DNA of 32,464 nucleotides from NCBI GenBank assembly GCA_029339195.1, contig JAPTJF010000588.1:1-32464 (forward strand), read 5' to 3'. Shown one piece after another: positions 1 to 12,600 of the stretch. Position 1 is the first letter of the stretch, and the number at the start of each line of letters is the position of its first letter. A program made the translations under genes and the position numbers. Below the pieces are notes generated by a model that searched no databases, was not told where the DNA came from, and saw only the letters and a list, made by a program, of their open reading frames with translations. The stretch comes from Micractinium sp. NFX-FRZ (Eukaryota; Chlorophyta; Trebouxiophyceae; Chlorellales; Chlorellaceae).

Positions 1-412
1 CGCCACTGTACTGCGGACGGGCGGCCTGCGGCCGCCGGGAAACTCTAGCCCGTTTCAGCAGCCGGGCTGTGCTTGAATTCGCCCGTTCCCCAGCGCCGAA
101 GACTCAAAACGCCCGTCTCAGACGGGAAAACGGGTGCAAAAATAAGCCCTGTTGCAGGGGTCCTAATGCAGATGCCTCGGTGGGACCAACAGGAAGGAAG
201 GAAGGAAGGAACACACCCCAGCTGCGGCTGCAACAGATGCAGCAGTAGGATGCAGCAGTAGGAGCATCAGCATAGCCACTGGCACCGTGTTTAGGCAGCG
301 GAGCTGCAAACAGCCACACCCACCGCTGCCGCTGCCCACCGCTGCCACCACCTGCGCTGCCACCCACTGCGGCGCCCCATTCTGCGGTTGCGGCCTGATG
401 CGGGCTAGTTCG
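1..412. other. Left flank, no gene recognised
   Basis: I see no supported coding region here. Open frames are short and alanine/proline-rich, as expected of GC-rich non-coding DNA. The stretch holds a 15-base palindrome around 111-125 (CCCGTCT-C-AGACGGG) and a GGAA microsatellite at 192-210. It probably lies beyond the 3' end of the minus-strand RPS23 transcript and belongs to the spacer with the next gene. Confidence 0.5.
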
Positions 413-417
413 TTACA
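413..417 (-). terminator. Poly(A) signal TGTAA of RPS23
   Basis: The plus strand reads TTACA, so the minus strand reads TGTAA, the usual green-algal polyadenylation signal. It lies about 180 bases after the RPS23 stop codon, giving a normal-length 3'UTR. The assignment rests on position and consensus only. Confidence 0.55.
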
Positions 418-544
418 AACGAGAGGGGTGCTGCAGTCGGAGATGAGGGGCGCACTGGAGGGGACAGGGGAGAAGGCAGACGGGGCGCCGCCGCCGCCGC
501 CGGGCGCTGCCGCCGCAGCCGCTGCCGCTGCCACCGCCCGCGCT

Positions 545-595
545 GGCAGCGCTTCATGGGACCTCTAATAGGCTCGGCAGCGCTTCATGGGACCT

Positions 596-600
<5 letters not shown>
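545..600. repeat. 31-bp-period duplication at the RPS23 stop codon
   Basis: A 25-base unit (GGCAGCGCTTCATGGGACCT plus CTAAT) occurs exactly twice, at 545-569 and 576-600. The copy at 576-600 includes the minus-strand stop codon (598-596) and the last base pair or two of the final sense codon. The other copy lies in the 3'UTR. Perfect identity suggests a recent duplication across the end of the coding sequence. Confidence 0.9.
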
Positions 601-2703
<2,103 letters not shown>

Positions 2704-3828
2704 GTTGGCTGGCTGCTAGCTGCTCCCCTGGATCTGCACGCTCAATTGAAGAGGCCGTGGGCGTCGCAGGCGCGCACCATGGGAGCCGGCCTTGTCCCCT
2801 GCTGCGTGCTGCCCGGTGCGCGGCGACCCAATTTGGGACTCTCCTGTGGCGCCCCATGTTCAGTCCGGGCATCTCGCTGTCACCGGGCCTTGTGTGCAGT
2901 TGATGGGGCCGCCTGCCTTCCCACATGTCCGCCTGCCGGCACTCTCCCCAAGTGCTTTCTGAGCCGTCTGTGCACCCCTGCTTTGCTATGGCCGCGTCAG
3001 AAGCACGTTCCGCTGGCTGCGACGCAAGCCCGGGCTTGAGCTAGCAGCCTGACAGGGCCAGGGGAGAGGCGGGCCTGCAGGCGGCGGCAGCAGCGGCAAC
3101 AGTGGCAGCGATGAAAACATTTTAGCGGGCGACTCTAGTTGGCGCCTTCACATGCCTGCTGTCTATCATTGCGGCAGAAGTCATCAGTCAGTTGCATGGT
3201 GGTGGGCAGCCCAGGCCGCTGCGACCCTGCTCAGGCCAGCCTGCACTTGCTGGGGCCGCACGCATCTCGCGGCAAATGCTATGAACGCTTTAAATAGGGC
3301 TGCGCAGCAATTGGTGTGCATGCATGCCCATGCGCATGTGTGTGATCTTGTTGCTCTGTTTGCGCGGCAGCGGGATGCTGTGCGCATGAACACGGCACGG
3401 AAGGCCCTCTGCCCGCCCACGCACGGGGGGCAGGCGGTAGTTTACAGGTGGAATAGGCGGGCGTTTGACACGCATAAAGGGGCTGGCAGTGAGCAGGACA
3501 TAAAAATGATGTGCTCGAAGCGACCTACCTGGTCAAGGCATGCAAACGGTGGCCGCATGCATGTCATACACACGCATACAAGTGCACTGAGGGCAGGTGG
3601 AGGGTCGCCTGGCAGAGCGTGCACTGCCGGCAGTGCGGTAGAGGCGCCCCTGGAGGTGTGGTGCATTTGTTCATGCTCCTTGTAAGTCAGTCATACAAAG
3701 GAGTTGAACGATTGAGGGTCATCAGGTGACACAATTGACCAAGCCACTTTCCCTACCGCCCAGCCGTCGCTCAGCACAGCCGCCGCTCAGCGCAGCACAG
3801 CACCGCCCGCCCCATTGCCGCCTCTCTC
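2704..3828. promoter_or_regulatory. Divergent spacer between RPS23 and PRORP
   Basis: This 1.1 kb separates the RPS23 start (minus) from the PRORP start (plus), so both promoters should lie here. I could not place a core promoter confidently; AT-rich spots are CTTTAAATAGGG near 3288 and GACATAAAAATG near 3497. A strong 5' splice-like GTAAGT follows an ATGCTCCTT at 3673-3681. It would join in frame to the TTTCTCAG acceptor at 3960, an alternative PRORP first exon. An open frame at 3152-3685 has no family resemblance and is not called as a gene. Confidence 0.5.
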
Positions 3829-6800
3829 ATGCATGCGCCTTCAAATGCTCTTGTCCTCGCGCAACGGCCTGGAGCCAGCGAGAGGCACATGCTCTTGCGT
3901 TGCCTCCGGCAAATGTTGTGTCGCAGCGCCGCACTGTCACCCCCTCTCCTGATTTCTCAGCCCGCTCACAGCTCTTGGCGCAAGCTCCCCACGTGGTGAG
4001 AAGAAGTGCGCTCACAAAAGGCACGGCGTGCAGTTGCTGCCGCCGCCGACCGCGACGGCTGTTGGCGTCAGCCGCTTCTGCCGGGCGCCGACCCTGACTT
4101 TGCTGCTGCCTGCCTGCCTGACGTGCAGGGCACTGGGTTCCACGGCCCTCCTGCCCTTCCGACACACCACAACAGTGCCCCACAAGCAGCAGCTGCAGCC
4201 TCCCTCGGCGCGGCGCCAGCGGAGCAACTCCCGTGCCCGCCTGCCTCTGGCTGCATCTGTGGCGCCAGAGGCGGTGGAGGCGTCAGCAGCAGGCGAAGCA
4301 GCAGCAGCAGACGCAGCAGAAGCAGCCCCTCTAGAAAAGCTGGAAGAGCAGCAGCAGCGGCAGGGCGATATGCAGCCTGCAGCCAAGAAGCAGCGAGTGG
4401 AGGGCGGCGGTGCCCAGCAGAAGCCGCAGCAGGGGCAGCAGCAGCAGCAACAGCAGCAGAGGAAGAAGAAGAAGCCTCCCAGCCCTGAGATCCTGGTGCG
4501 TGCCTTATGGCTGCCCTTCAGATAACATGCCCTCCAGCTCCCCGTGCTCCATCACGCACCCCCCCATGGACCCTGCTCCTGCTTCACCCCGATCAATATT
4601 CAATCCCATTCCAGCCCGCAGTGCCCTCCGACCAGCATGTGTGCGCACTGCCAACATTGCTTGCCGTCTGCTTACAATGCCCTGCCCACACCCCTGCTGC
4701 AGGCCCGCATGGCCATCCACCAGGCGGCCAAGGAGAATGACCTGGCGGGCGCCCTGTCAGCGTTTGACCAGGCCAAGGCAGACGGCGTCAAGCTGAGCAC
4801 GGACCTCTACGTGTCGCTTCTGTACCTGTGCAGCGGCGGGGACGCCTGGGAGACGACGGTGCAGCAGGTGTACGGCGGGGCCAGCGGCGAGGGGGAGCAG
4901 GCGGCGGGCGAGGCCAACAGTGGCGCACAGGGCACGGCAGAGGCGGCGGCGGCAGAGCACGTCCCTGCTGCTGCCGACGAGGCCGCTGGCGCTGAGGCTG
5001 CGCCTGCTGTTGCTGCAACCGCGGCTGCCGCCGCGCCGCCGCTGCGGCAGCTGGGTGAGGCGGAGGTGCGGCAACGTGCGCAGCACCTGTTTGATGAGAT
5101 GAAGGCGTCAGATGGCAGGCTGACACTGAACGAGATGTGCTTCACGGCGCTTGCACGGCTCGAGGCCAAGGGGGGCGACGCCGACCGCGCCTTTGCTCTG
5201 GCGCAGGTGCTTGAGAGGGTGGGGAGCTGGGGAGTGGGGCTTGGGCTGCCGCTCGTTGCCGCCGGCTTGAACCGTGAGCACTCACAATCTCTTGTTGCCT
5301 GCCGTGCGCTGTGCTGTCTGTTTCGCAGTGTACCACTCACCAGTGTGAGGCATCCCACTGCCACAGGCGACGGTTGGCACTGCACTGGTCTGGGGCTGCC
5401 GAGCGCCATGCCTTGTCCTTTCCTCACCAGCACCTGCCCTGCCCGTTTGCGTGCAGGAAATGGTTGCCCACGGCATCGACCCCAAGCTCCGCAGCTTCAC
5501 CCCCGCCCTCGTCGCCTACGCCGAGCAGGGCAACGCGGACAAGGCGTTCGAGGGTGGGTGGGCTGGCCTGGGTGGGGCTCCCAGTGGTTGGTGCGCTTGC
5601 CATGCTGAACTGTTTGCGTGTTTCCTCCCAACATGCATTCAGCTTCCGTCTCCCTCCCTGCATTCCCCATCCATTTAGCCTGCAACAGATGCCGCGTGTT
5701 GGGACAGGGCAGCAGGCTGAACCTGGCAGTAGCCCCACACCAACATCATTCATGCATCCAACTCCCCTGACTGTTCCCCACCTCTCCCCCCTTCCCCCCG
5801 CTGCATTGGATGCCGCCATCTCAGTGCAGCAGCTGGACCCGACTGAAAGCGGAGTTCTTTGACCACCCACTCATTCACCCCCACCTTGCATGCAGCCAGC
5901 TCCCCTCCTTGGACCTACCTCTTTCCCACACCAAACACTGTTCCCCCACCTCTCCCCCCTCCCCCCCTCTGCAGTGGATGCCGCCATCTCGGGGCAGCAG
6001 CTGGACCTGACTGAAGCCGAGTTTGCGCGGCTGCTGCAGGCGGCCGCCGCCGGCGACGCCAGCGACGCCAGCTGGCAGCGCGCTGCGTCCGTGCTGCGCC
6101 GCATCGGCTCGGAGCTCACAGTGCTGCAGCCTGATACGCTGGCCCGTATCCGCGCCCTCTTTGCCTCACCCCCTGCCGCCGCCGCCGCCGCTGCCGCCGC
6201 CGACGCTGCTGCTGAGGGCGGCAGCGACGGCAGCCGGGGCGGGTGGGAGGTGGCGGAGACGAGCGTGAGCGCCAGCGGGCGCTGCGCCTGCTGTGGTGGC
6301 CAGCTCAAGGCGCTGGATTTGTCGGCGGAGGAGCTGTCGCAGTTTGCCGCCGGCATCGCCGCCATTGCCGAGAAGCAGGAGCGCCGGCCAAACGACTTCC
6401 AGCAGGTGCCGGTGGCTGTGTGTGTGTTGTGCTGGCGGGTGGTAGGTGGGGAGACAGGAGGGGCATGCAGGTGGGCCGCACCCCTTGCCTGCCTGCCCAA
6501 AAGATTTGAACAGTCATAGGGCCAGCAGTGAGAAATGACAGATTGTGAATATAGCCAGGAAGTTGTGTTGAGTTGCTGGGGCAAAGGTGGAGGGTTGCTG
6601 AGGGTGTGCCCGCCATTGGCGACACGCCCTGCTCTGGCTCACCGCTTGCTGGCCCATTCTCACATCTCCCCTCCCCACCGCTGTTCCAAGGCGTGGCTGC
6701 AGGCGCATGGGCCCCGGTCACTGGCCTGCCCTGCCCCACGCTCGCTGACCTCCCTCGTCTCTGCCCCGCCCCGAACGAATTTTCCCCTCCCTGTCGCAGT

Positions 6801-8922
6801 TCAAGGCGTGGCTGGAGGCCAACGGCCCCTTTGGCGCGGTGATTGACGGCGCCAACGTGGCGCTGTACGGCCAGAACTTTGAGTCGGGCGGCTTCAGCTT
6901 TGGGCAGATCAAGTGAGGCGGGGAAGAGGTACCGGTGTAAGGACAGACAATATTGGGGGTGCTGTGCCCTCTTTCCTTGTTCTTTGCCGCTTGTCCGCCT
7001 TACCGCTCATTTTTCAGGCGGAGCAGCCACCTTCTGCAGAGCATGGCCTGCGGATACCTCGCCGTACTGGCCGCCACGATATCTACCCTCCCTCCCAGAC
7101 ACCCACCACACCCCTCCCCACACATCCCTCCCCGCTCCCCCACAGGGGTGTGATGAACCACCTGGCCAGCCGGCACCCCGACCTCAAGCCCCTGCTCATG
7201 CTGCACGTGGGCCGCACCAAGGCGCCGCAGGTGCGAACTGCCTGTTCCGTTTGGCACAACAGCAACCGGTTCGGAGGGTGGGCTGCTGGGTGGGCCAAGC
7301 AGCCATGCCCCACCGCGTGGCTACCATGTGCAAGTCCTTCTGTGGCCTGCTGCGGCCTGCCTGCCTGCCTCTCCTGTGCAGTCTCGTCATGCACATAAAC
7401 ACACCAGCCATGCCCTGCCTACAACATCTTCACTCGCACTGCCTCCACAACGCCCGCCGCTTTGCCTCGCCCACCCACCCTCTGCCCCGCCGCTTCCCCC
7501 TCTGGCAGGCCCGCGCCCCCGCAGCGCAGGCCCTGATGCAGCAGCTCAAGGCGGCCAACTCTTTCTACACCACACCCGCCGGCAGCAACGACGACTGGTG
7601 AGCAGGAAGGGCCTTGTGCTGTGATGTGGCAGGAGGGCGATAACGTGGGCACCTCGGGTGGCAGAAAGTTGGCCCGCCGCCCGCCCCCGCCTGCTCAGAT
7701 AGCACCGTGTCTGCCGGCGTCCCCATCGGCCCCCTGCATCTGCTGCCCTTTCCAACCTCCTGCTGCGGTACCGAAGTTACGCTGCCTTCTGTCCCTGTTA
7801 TGGAGTCGACTGACCTGCCTCCTATTCCCCGTCACTGCCGGGCCCCCCTGGCAGGTACTGGATTTACGCGTCCGTCACCGCTGGGGAGCAGGGGCTGCTT
7901 GTGAGCAACGACGAGATGAGGGACCACATCTTCCAGGTGAGGGGTACTGCCTGTACTGCACTTCATATCATCCATTGCAGAGTTGGGTTTTGGGTTTGTA
8001 AGGAGGGAGATGAAGGGCCACCTGATTCAGGTGGGGGGATGCCTGTCGAGGGTGTCTGAATTGTCGTCCAGTGAGTGTGTTTGACGTTTCATGGGGTGGC
8101 ACGGCCTTGGCATGGTGTCTTCTTGCGAGATGACCAGTTGGCCATGAGTTCTCGCCCGCTCCCCTCCTTGTCTCATCCCCTGCCTTCACCGGCCCACTCC
8201 TCAACCTGCAACCTCCGCAGCCTGCAACCTCTCCATCCTGCCAGCATCTCTGCTGGCCCTGAGCACATCGTAGAGTGGAAGCAGCGCCCCCAACCAGCAT
8301 GTCGCTCCTGCTCACATTTCCCATCCCACCTACCCACCCACCCACCCCCACACCACCACCACCCGCAGCTGCTGGCCCCCAAGTACTTCCTCAAGTGGAA
8401 GCAGCGCCACCAGGTCAAGTACCGCTTCACCCCGGGGGGGCTGCAGGTGAGGAGGCCTGCAGCCGACCCTGGCCCTGACTCTGGTGGCTTTCGAGGCAGC
8501 CTATCTCACCCTGGCCCTGAGTCTGGTGGCTTTCGAGGCAGCCTATCTCACGTGCCGACGGCAGACCCGCGAGCGCAAGGCTTCAGAGGCAGGGCCGGCG
8601 GGGCGGGCTGCTCTTGGCCGGCGCTTGCGTAGCTGAGGCCACAGGCCACGGCGGTCGTGCTGTGCCTGCATTCCCTGCAGTGGTCGCTCGACTGGCTGGG
8701 AGGAGTACCCCCTGCCTCACGTCCCATGGCCCTCCCCCACCGTGCTCCCTGCCTGCCCCGTAGCTGGACTACCCTGCCCCCTACACCACGTGCACGCAAG
8801 AGCTGGACTGCGGCGCCTGGGTGTTCCCTGGCGCAGACGGCAGCTGGCTGTGCGCCAAGCGGGCGCAGGCGGGCGCGCCTGCCGCGGCAGGAACAGAAGC
8901 AGCGGAGCCGGCTGAGGCCTGA
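3829..8922 (+). CDS. PRORP: Protein-only RNase P (PRORP), eleven exons
   Basis: PRORP cleaves the 5' leader from precursor tRNAs without an RNA subunit; plant forms act in nucleus, plastid and mitochondrion. Proposed exons: 3829-3995, 4129-4495, 4703-5206, 5457-5553, 5975-6405, 6800-6912, 7146-7230, 7509-7597, 7855-7936, 8369-8446 and 8764-8922. All phases close, giving 723 residues. Residues 1-100 look like a transit peptide (start at 3829 or 3889; see the alternative at 3673). A Gln-rich linker with basic KKQR and RKKKK patches follows. Residues about 179-400 are PPR-like (LAGALSAFDQAKADGVKL; EMVAHGIDPKLRSFTPAL). A CxxC motif (GRCACCGGQLKAL) precedes the NYN nuclease. That domain carries the expected acidic residues in VIDGANVALYGQN, GSNDDWYW and SNDEMRDH, followed by KWKQRHQVKY. 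One oddity is WVFP near residue 690, where plant PRORPs have WHFP with a zinc-ligand His; the Cys of WLCAK is kept. Several introns hold decayed copies of exon edges. Family identity is very secure; the N-terminus is not. Confidence 0.92.
5752..5862 (+). repeat. Decayed copy of PRORP exon 5 edge and its acceptor
   Basis: This stretch matches 5887-6026, about 135-168 bases downstream. Both have a CATGCA(T/G)CCA(A/G)CTCCCCT stretch, a CCCACCTCTCCCCC tract, then the start of exon 5 (TGGATGCCGCCATCTC, GCAGCAGCTGGACC). In the real copy the exon follows GCAG at 5971-5974. Here the same position reads GCAT, so the acceptor is gone. The reading frame is shifted a little further on. Confidence 0.88.
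6679..6715 (+). repeat. Decayed copy of PRORP exon 6 start
   Basis: CAAGGCGTGGCT at 6687 onward, followed by a similar stretch down to GGCCCC, repeats the first 35 bases or so of exon 6 at 6800, 115 bases downstream. The real exon follows TCGCAG; this copy follows CGCTGT, so it lacks an acceptor. Confidence 0.75.
8002..8046 (+). repeat. Second copy of PRORP exon 9 end and donor
   Basis: GATGAAGGGCCACCTGATTC followed by AGGTGGGG at 8009-8036 mirrors the exon end GATGAGGGACCACATCTTCC with AGGTGAGG at 7915-7942. The offset is exactly 94 bases, and GCCTGT follows in both. Unlike most other copies this one keeps a usable GT donor. Confidence 0.75.
8241..8298 (+). repeat. Decayed copy of PRORP exon 10 start
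   Basis: CTGCTGGCCC at 8250 and AGTGGAAGCAGCGCC at 8275-8289 repeat the beginning of exon 10 (8369 onward) with an offset of 119-120 bases. The intervening bases have diverged, contain TAG and differ in length by one base, so the copy cannot be translated in frame. No AG precedes it at the matching position. Confidence 0.8.
8466..8550 (+). repeat. 42-bp tandem duplication in PRORP intron 10
   Basis: A 42-base unit containing CTCTGGTGGCTTTCGAGGCA (first copy) and GTCTGGTGGCTTTCGAGGCA (second copy) occurs twice head to tail with one mismatch. It starts 20 bases after the exon 10 donor at 8447. It does not resemble the neighbouring exon. Confidence 0.92.
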
Positions 8923-9640
8923 GCAGCAGCAGCCTGCCCTGCCCTTTCCCTGGCCCCTTGCTGTCCTTGCTGCTGCCTGGTTGCCGTCGGTTAAAACTCC
9001 TGATTTATAATTTACAGACACATGAAATCAAGCGGAGAGAGAGCAGACCGAGGGAGCAGGCAGCGAGAGAAGAGCAGGGGCAGGGGCGGGGCTGCTGCCG
9101 GCAGGCGGGTGGGAACTGCCAAGGGAGCACGCAGTATGCTTGCTGAGAGCGCTGCAGGGAGGCGCAACCTCCCTCCTCCTCAAGCATTCTGGCCTACTCA
9201 CCGCCGACCGCTGCTGTACTGCCGACGGGCAGGGCTGGGACTCCTCCTGCATGGGGAACAGGAGCGTCAGCAGCAGGCGGGAGGAGAGCTGGGCGGCCCC
9301 TGGCTGCCCTGGCGCGTGCCGGGGCCCAGTAAGGCGCCCCGGGGCACCAGCCAGGCAGGCCCCCGGCAGGAGTGGGCACACAGCTGGCATGCTCATGGCA
9401 CAGCATGCATGCCGTGCCTGCCAGCGTGGGCAGCATTGGCAATGGCAGCCAAACCAGGTGTTAAGCAGCACATGCAGGAGCCCTGGCTCCAGCCTACTTC
9501 TCACACAAACACACATACAATGCCCACCAGGGGCGGGGCTCCCCTTCTCCTTTCACTTGTGAGGGAAGAGGAGGGGGCACCCCCCACCAGCACACATGCG
9601 TTCCAGCCAGCTAGCCACCTCGCCTCGCCCCCCAGCTCTG
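8923..9640. other. Convergent 3' region of PRORP and the splicing regulator
   Basis: The stop codons of PRORP (8922, plus) and the CLASRP-like gene (9641, minus) face each other across this stretch, so it should hold both 3'UTRs. I found no TGTAA on the plus strand for PRORP. No protein-like open frame is present. Confidence 0.55.
9012..9016 (-). terminator. Possible poly(A) signal TGTAA of the CLASRP-like gene
   Basis: The plus strand reads TTACA within an AT-rich patch, giving TGTAA on the minus strand about 625 bases after the stop at 9641. If it is used, the 3'UTR runs almost to the PRORP stop codon. Confidence 0.45.
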
Positions 9641-12600
9641 CTACCTGCTGCTGCTCCGGTACTGCCTGTCAACACGTCCCCGGCTGCGGCTGCGGCTGCG
9701 CGAGCGACTGCTGCGTGCCCGCTGGTAACGCTCCTCCCCTCCTCCTCCTCCTCCTCTGTCGCCGCTGCTGCCACGCCGGCGGTCGCCGCTCCTGCTGCGG
9801 CTTCGGCTGCGGCTGCGGCTTCTGCTGCGGCGGCGGTACCGCTCTTCAGGGCTGCGGCTGCGCTGCCGCTCCCGCCGCTCCCGCTCCTGCGCCCGCTCAC
9901 GGTCCCGCTCAGCCGCCTTGGCCATTGCAATCTCGTTTGCTGCCCGCGCCTGCCGCTCCGCCTCCGCCTGCTGCTGCTTCTGCAGCAGGGGCATGAATGG
10001 GCAAGAGTTAGGCAAGGATGGCAGGAAGGTAATCGTGAGGATGGTGCGCTCTAGGAATTAGCGGGCGGTAGTAGGCAGCGCAATGAAAGGCACAGAAGCC
10101 CACCAGTGCTTGGGCCTCTCAGGCACCCACCGCAATGCGCAGCTACTGCCAGATAATCAGTACAGAAACAGCCAGTTGCCTCGCACCTGCGCCTCTGTCA
10201 GGCTGTCCTTCTGAATCTTCTTGTTCAGCTGGGCGGCCATGAGCCGCTTGAGGCGCTCCTGCGGGGTCTCCTTTCCCTTGTCCACAGCTCGCACCACCGT
10301 GGTGGGGGCGGCTGCGGCGGCTGCCTTGGCTCGAGAGTAGTCCTGCAGAGCAGAGCAGGAAGAGGAGGGAGGGGCTCTGGTGGTGAGACGTGTCCCTTGT
10401 TCACAGCGCGCTTTACCACCCAGTTGCGGTGGCCGCCTTGCCATGAGAGTGGTCTTGCATGAGGTGGAGGAACAGGTGTGCCTGCTCTTGCTGGGACCAG
10501 CAGGCTTTGGGTGTGTGTAGAGGGGAGTAGTTGGTGCTGGGGCAAGCAGGCAAGCAAAGCAGCACGCACAGAGGCTGGCGCTGCCCCCGGCCCCAGCCTC
10601 CATCTCCACTCACCCGCCCGCTGACGGAGCCTCCATAGCGGTCCCGCTCCCGCCTCTCCTCCGGCCGCACACCATGCAGCTTGAAGGCCGCAGCGGGCAG
10701 CAGGGCGGGGCCCTCCCGCGCCGGATCCTTGGCCCCAGGCAGCGCATCCTGCGGCCCCTGTGCTGCGCCCTGCGCCTGCTGCTGCCGCCACGGCGGGACG
10801 CCGGAGCCACCTGCCGCATAGCCCTCCCCACTGCCTGCCGCTGCTGCTGATGCTGCTGCCTGGCCGGGCCCCCCGCCAAAGGTTGTGATGAACTGGGGCT
10901 TGGGCAGGCTGCCCGGGCGGCGGGCGCCGCCAGGGGAGCGGGAGCGGGCGCGCCGCCCATCCGCCTCGTAGCTCGGGCTCCCCCTGTCCCTGTCTGCAGC
11001 ATACCTGCGCCAGAGGGGGGCCAGCAGAGGTGGACGGGTTGAGAGGCAGTGAGCAGAGCAGGGAGGGTGGCAGTGCACCCAGCAAGCACATCTGGGGGGG
11101 GTGGGCAGCGAGCACGGTGGACGCAAGGGAGGCTGGGGTGCAGCACGCGGAGGCCAGAGAGAACGACAGGTGGGGTGAGAAGGTTGGTGGATGGGCCGGT
11201 AGGCAAGAAGGCCGCGAGCTTCATGCACATGCGAGGCACCTCCCGCCCACTCACACAGTCCACGCCAGCTCCTCTATCTATCTGCCCTGCTCCCATCCCT
11301 CCTGCACCCCAGCCAGCTTCCTCACCAGCCAGCCAGCTCAGCGCGAGGCAACCCTCTGACCCACCCAGCCCTGTTCTCACTTGCCCTCCACCCACCCTAC
11401 TCCACCCCACTCCAAACCCCTGGCCTCACATCTGTGCCAGCTCCTCAGGCTTCTTCTCCGGAATCCAGCTGATGTCATTATTCGCCGCCGCCGCCGCCGC
11501 CTGCCCCCTGTGCGCGCCCCCCACGGCGCCCCCAGGCGGCGGCTTCACATACAGCGACGGGTCCAGCCCCTGCCCCTCCAGGCGCTTGGACCGCAGCCGC
11601 GCCTTCTTGCGGCTCCAGCCGCTGCGCCGGCGCCGGCGGGAGGCGGCGGCAGCCTCCGCCTCCTCCTTCATGGCCCAGCGCAGCATGGAGGAAAAGTCCT
11701 CTATGCCGTAATCCTTGACCGCCAGCCGGTCCATGTCCTGGTCCTCTGCACAGCGGGCACAGCAGGCGCAGCAGGTGGGGGGCAGTGAGCCAGCATGGCA
11801 TGGCGCCGCGATCCAGGGATGCAGGCGGCAGCTCAACCGGAGCAGCCAGAGCAGGCAGAGGCGCATTTTGGGCATACCACCAAAGTCACAGTGACCCCCG
11901 CCCCACAGCAACCAGTACACGTCCCCTCCCTCTGTCCTCACCAGCGGTGGCGGGCACATCCTCATCATCGCTCTCCTCCTCCTCCTCCTCCCCGCCAGAT
12001 CCACCCGCCCCGCCGTACTCGTCGCCGCCGCCCGCCTCGGCCCCGCCGCCGCCATAGCTGTACCCCACCGCCGCAAACTGCCCCGTGCCCGCGGCGGCAC
12101 CGGAGGCAAAGGCCGCGTTCTGGGAGGGCAGCGGCTTGGGCCCCTTGGCTGCTTCGAGCTCCGCCACTGCCGCCTGCCGCGCATGCGCCCGGATGGCCAC
12201 ATTCTCCTGCTCCGCATGCTTGATGCCCTGGCGCTCTGCAGGCACAGAGTTGTTCATGCAACATGCCAATTCAAAGTGAGCTGGTCACGACCTGCTGCAG
12301 GAGAAGGACTGCGACCAGGGAAAGGCTGCCATCTGCCGGGTGCACCCACGAGCTGGGCACACCACGGTCGACCGCCGCCCTCACCCGACGACCGCAGGGC
12401 ACTGGAAGCGCCCCCACCCGACAGCCTCACGTCACCACAGGCGGCTCCGCGGCTCACCCCGCCAGGCACCCCCATCTGACCACGCGCCTGCACACGTCAC
12501 ACTGCAGCTGCTCCCTCAAAGCATCCTCACACCACAACAACACCAACGCGGCTCCAAGGCATGTGAGGGCAGCTCACCTGTCAACCCCAGGCACTTGAGG

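Noticed and set aside
3152..3685. Long open frame upstream of PRORP
   Set aside because: No ATG at its start, no recognisable family, cysteine/histidine-rich composition typical of shadow frames, and it sits where promoters are expected.
9140..9562. Open frames in the convergent 3' region
   Set aside because: Overlap on both strands with similar length and biased composition; no start context or domain, so treated as UTR.
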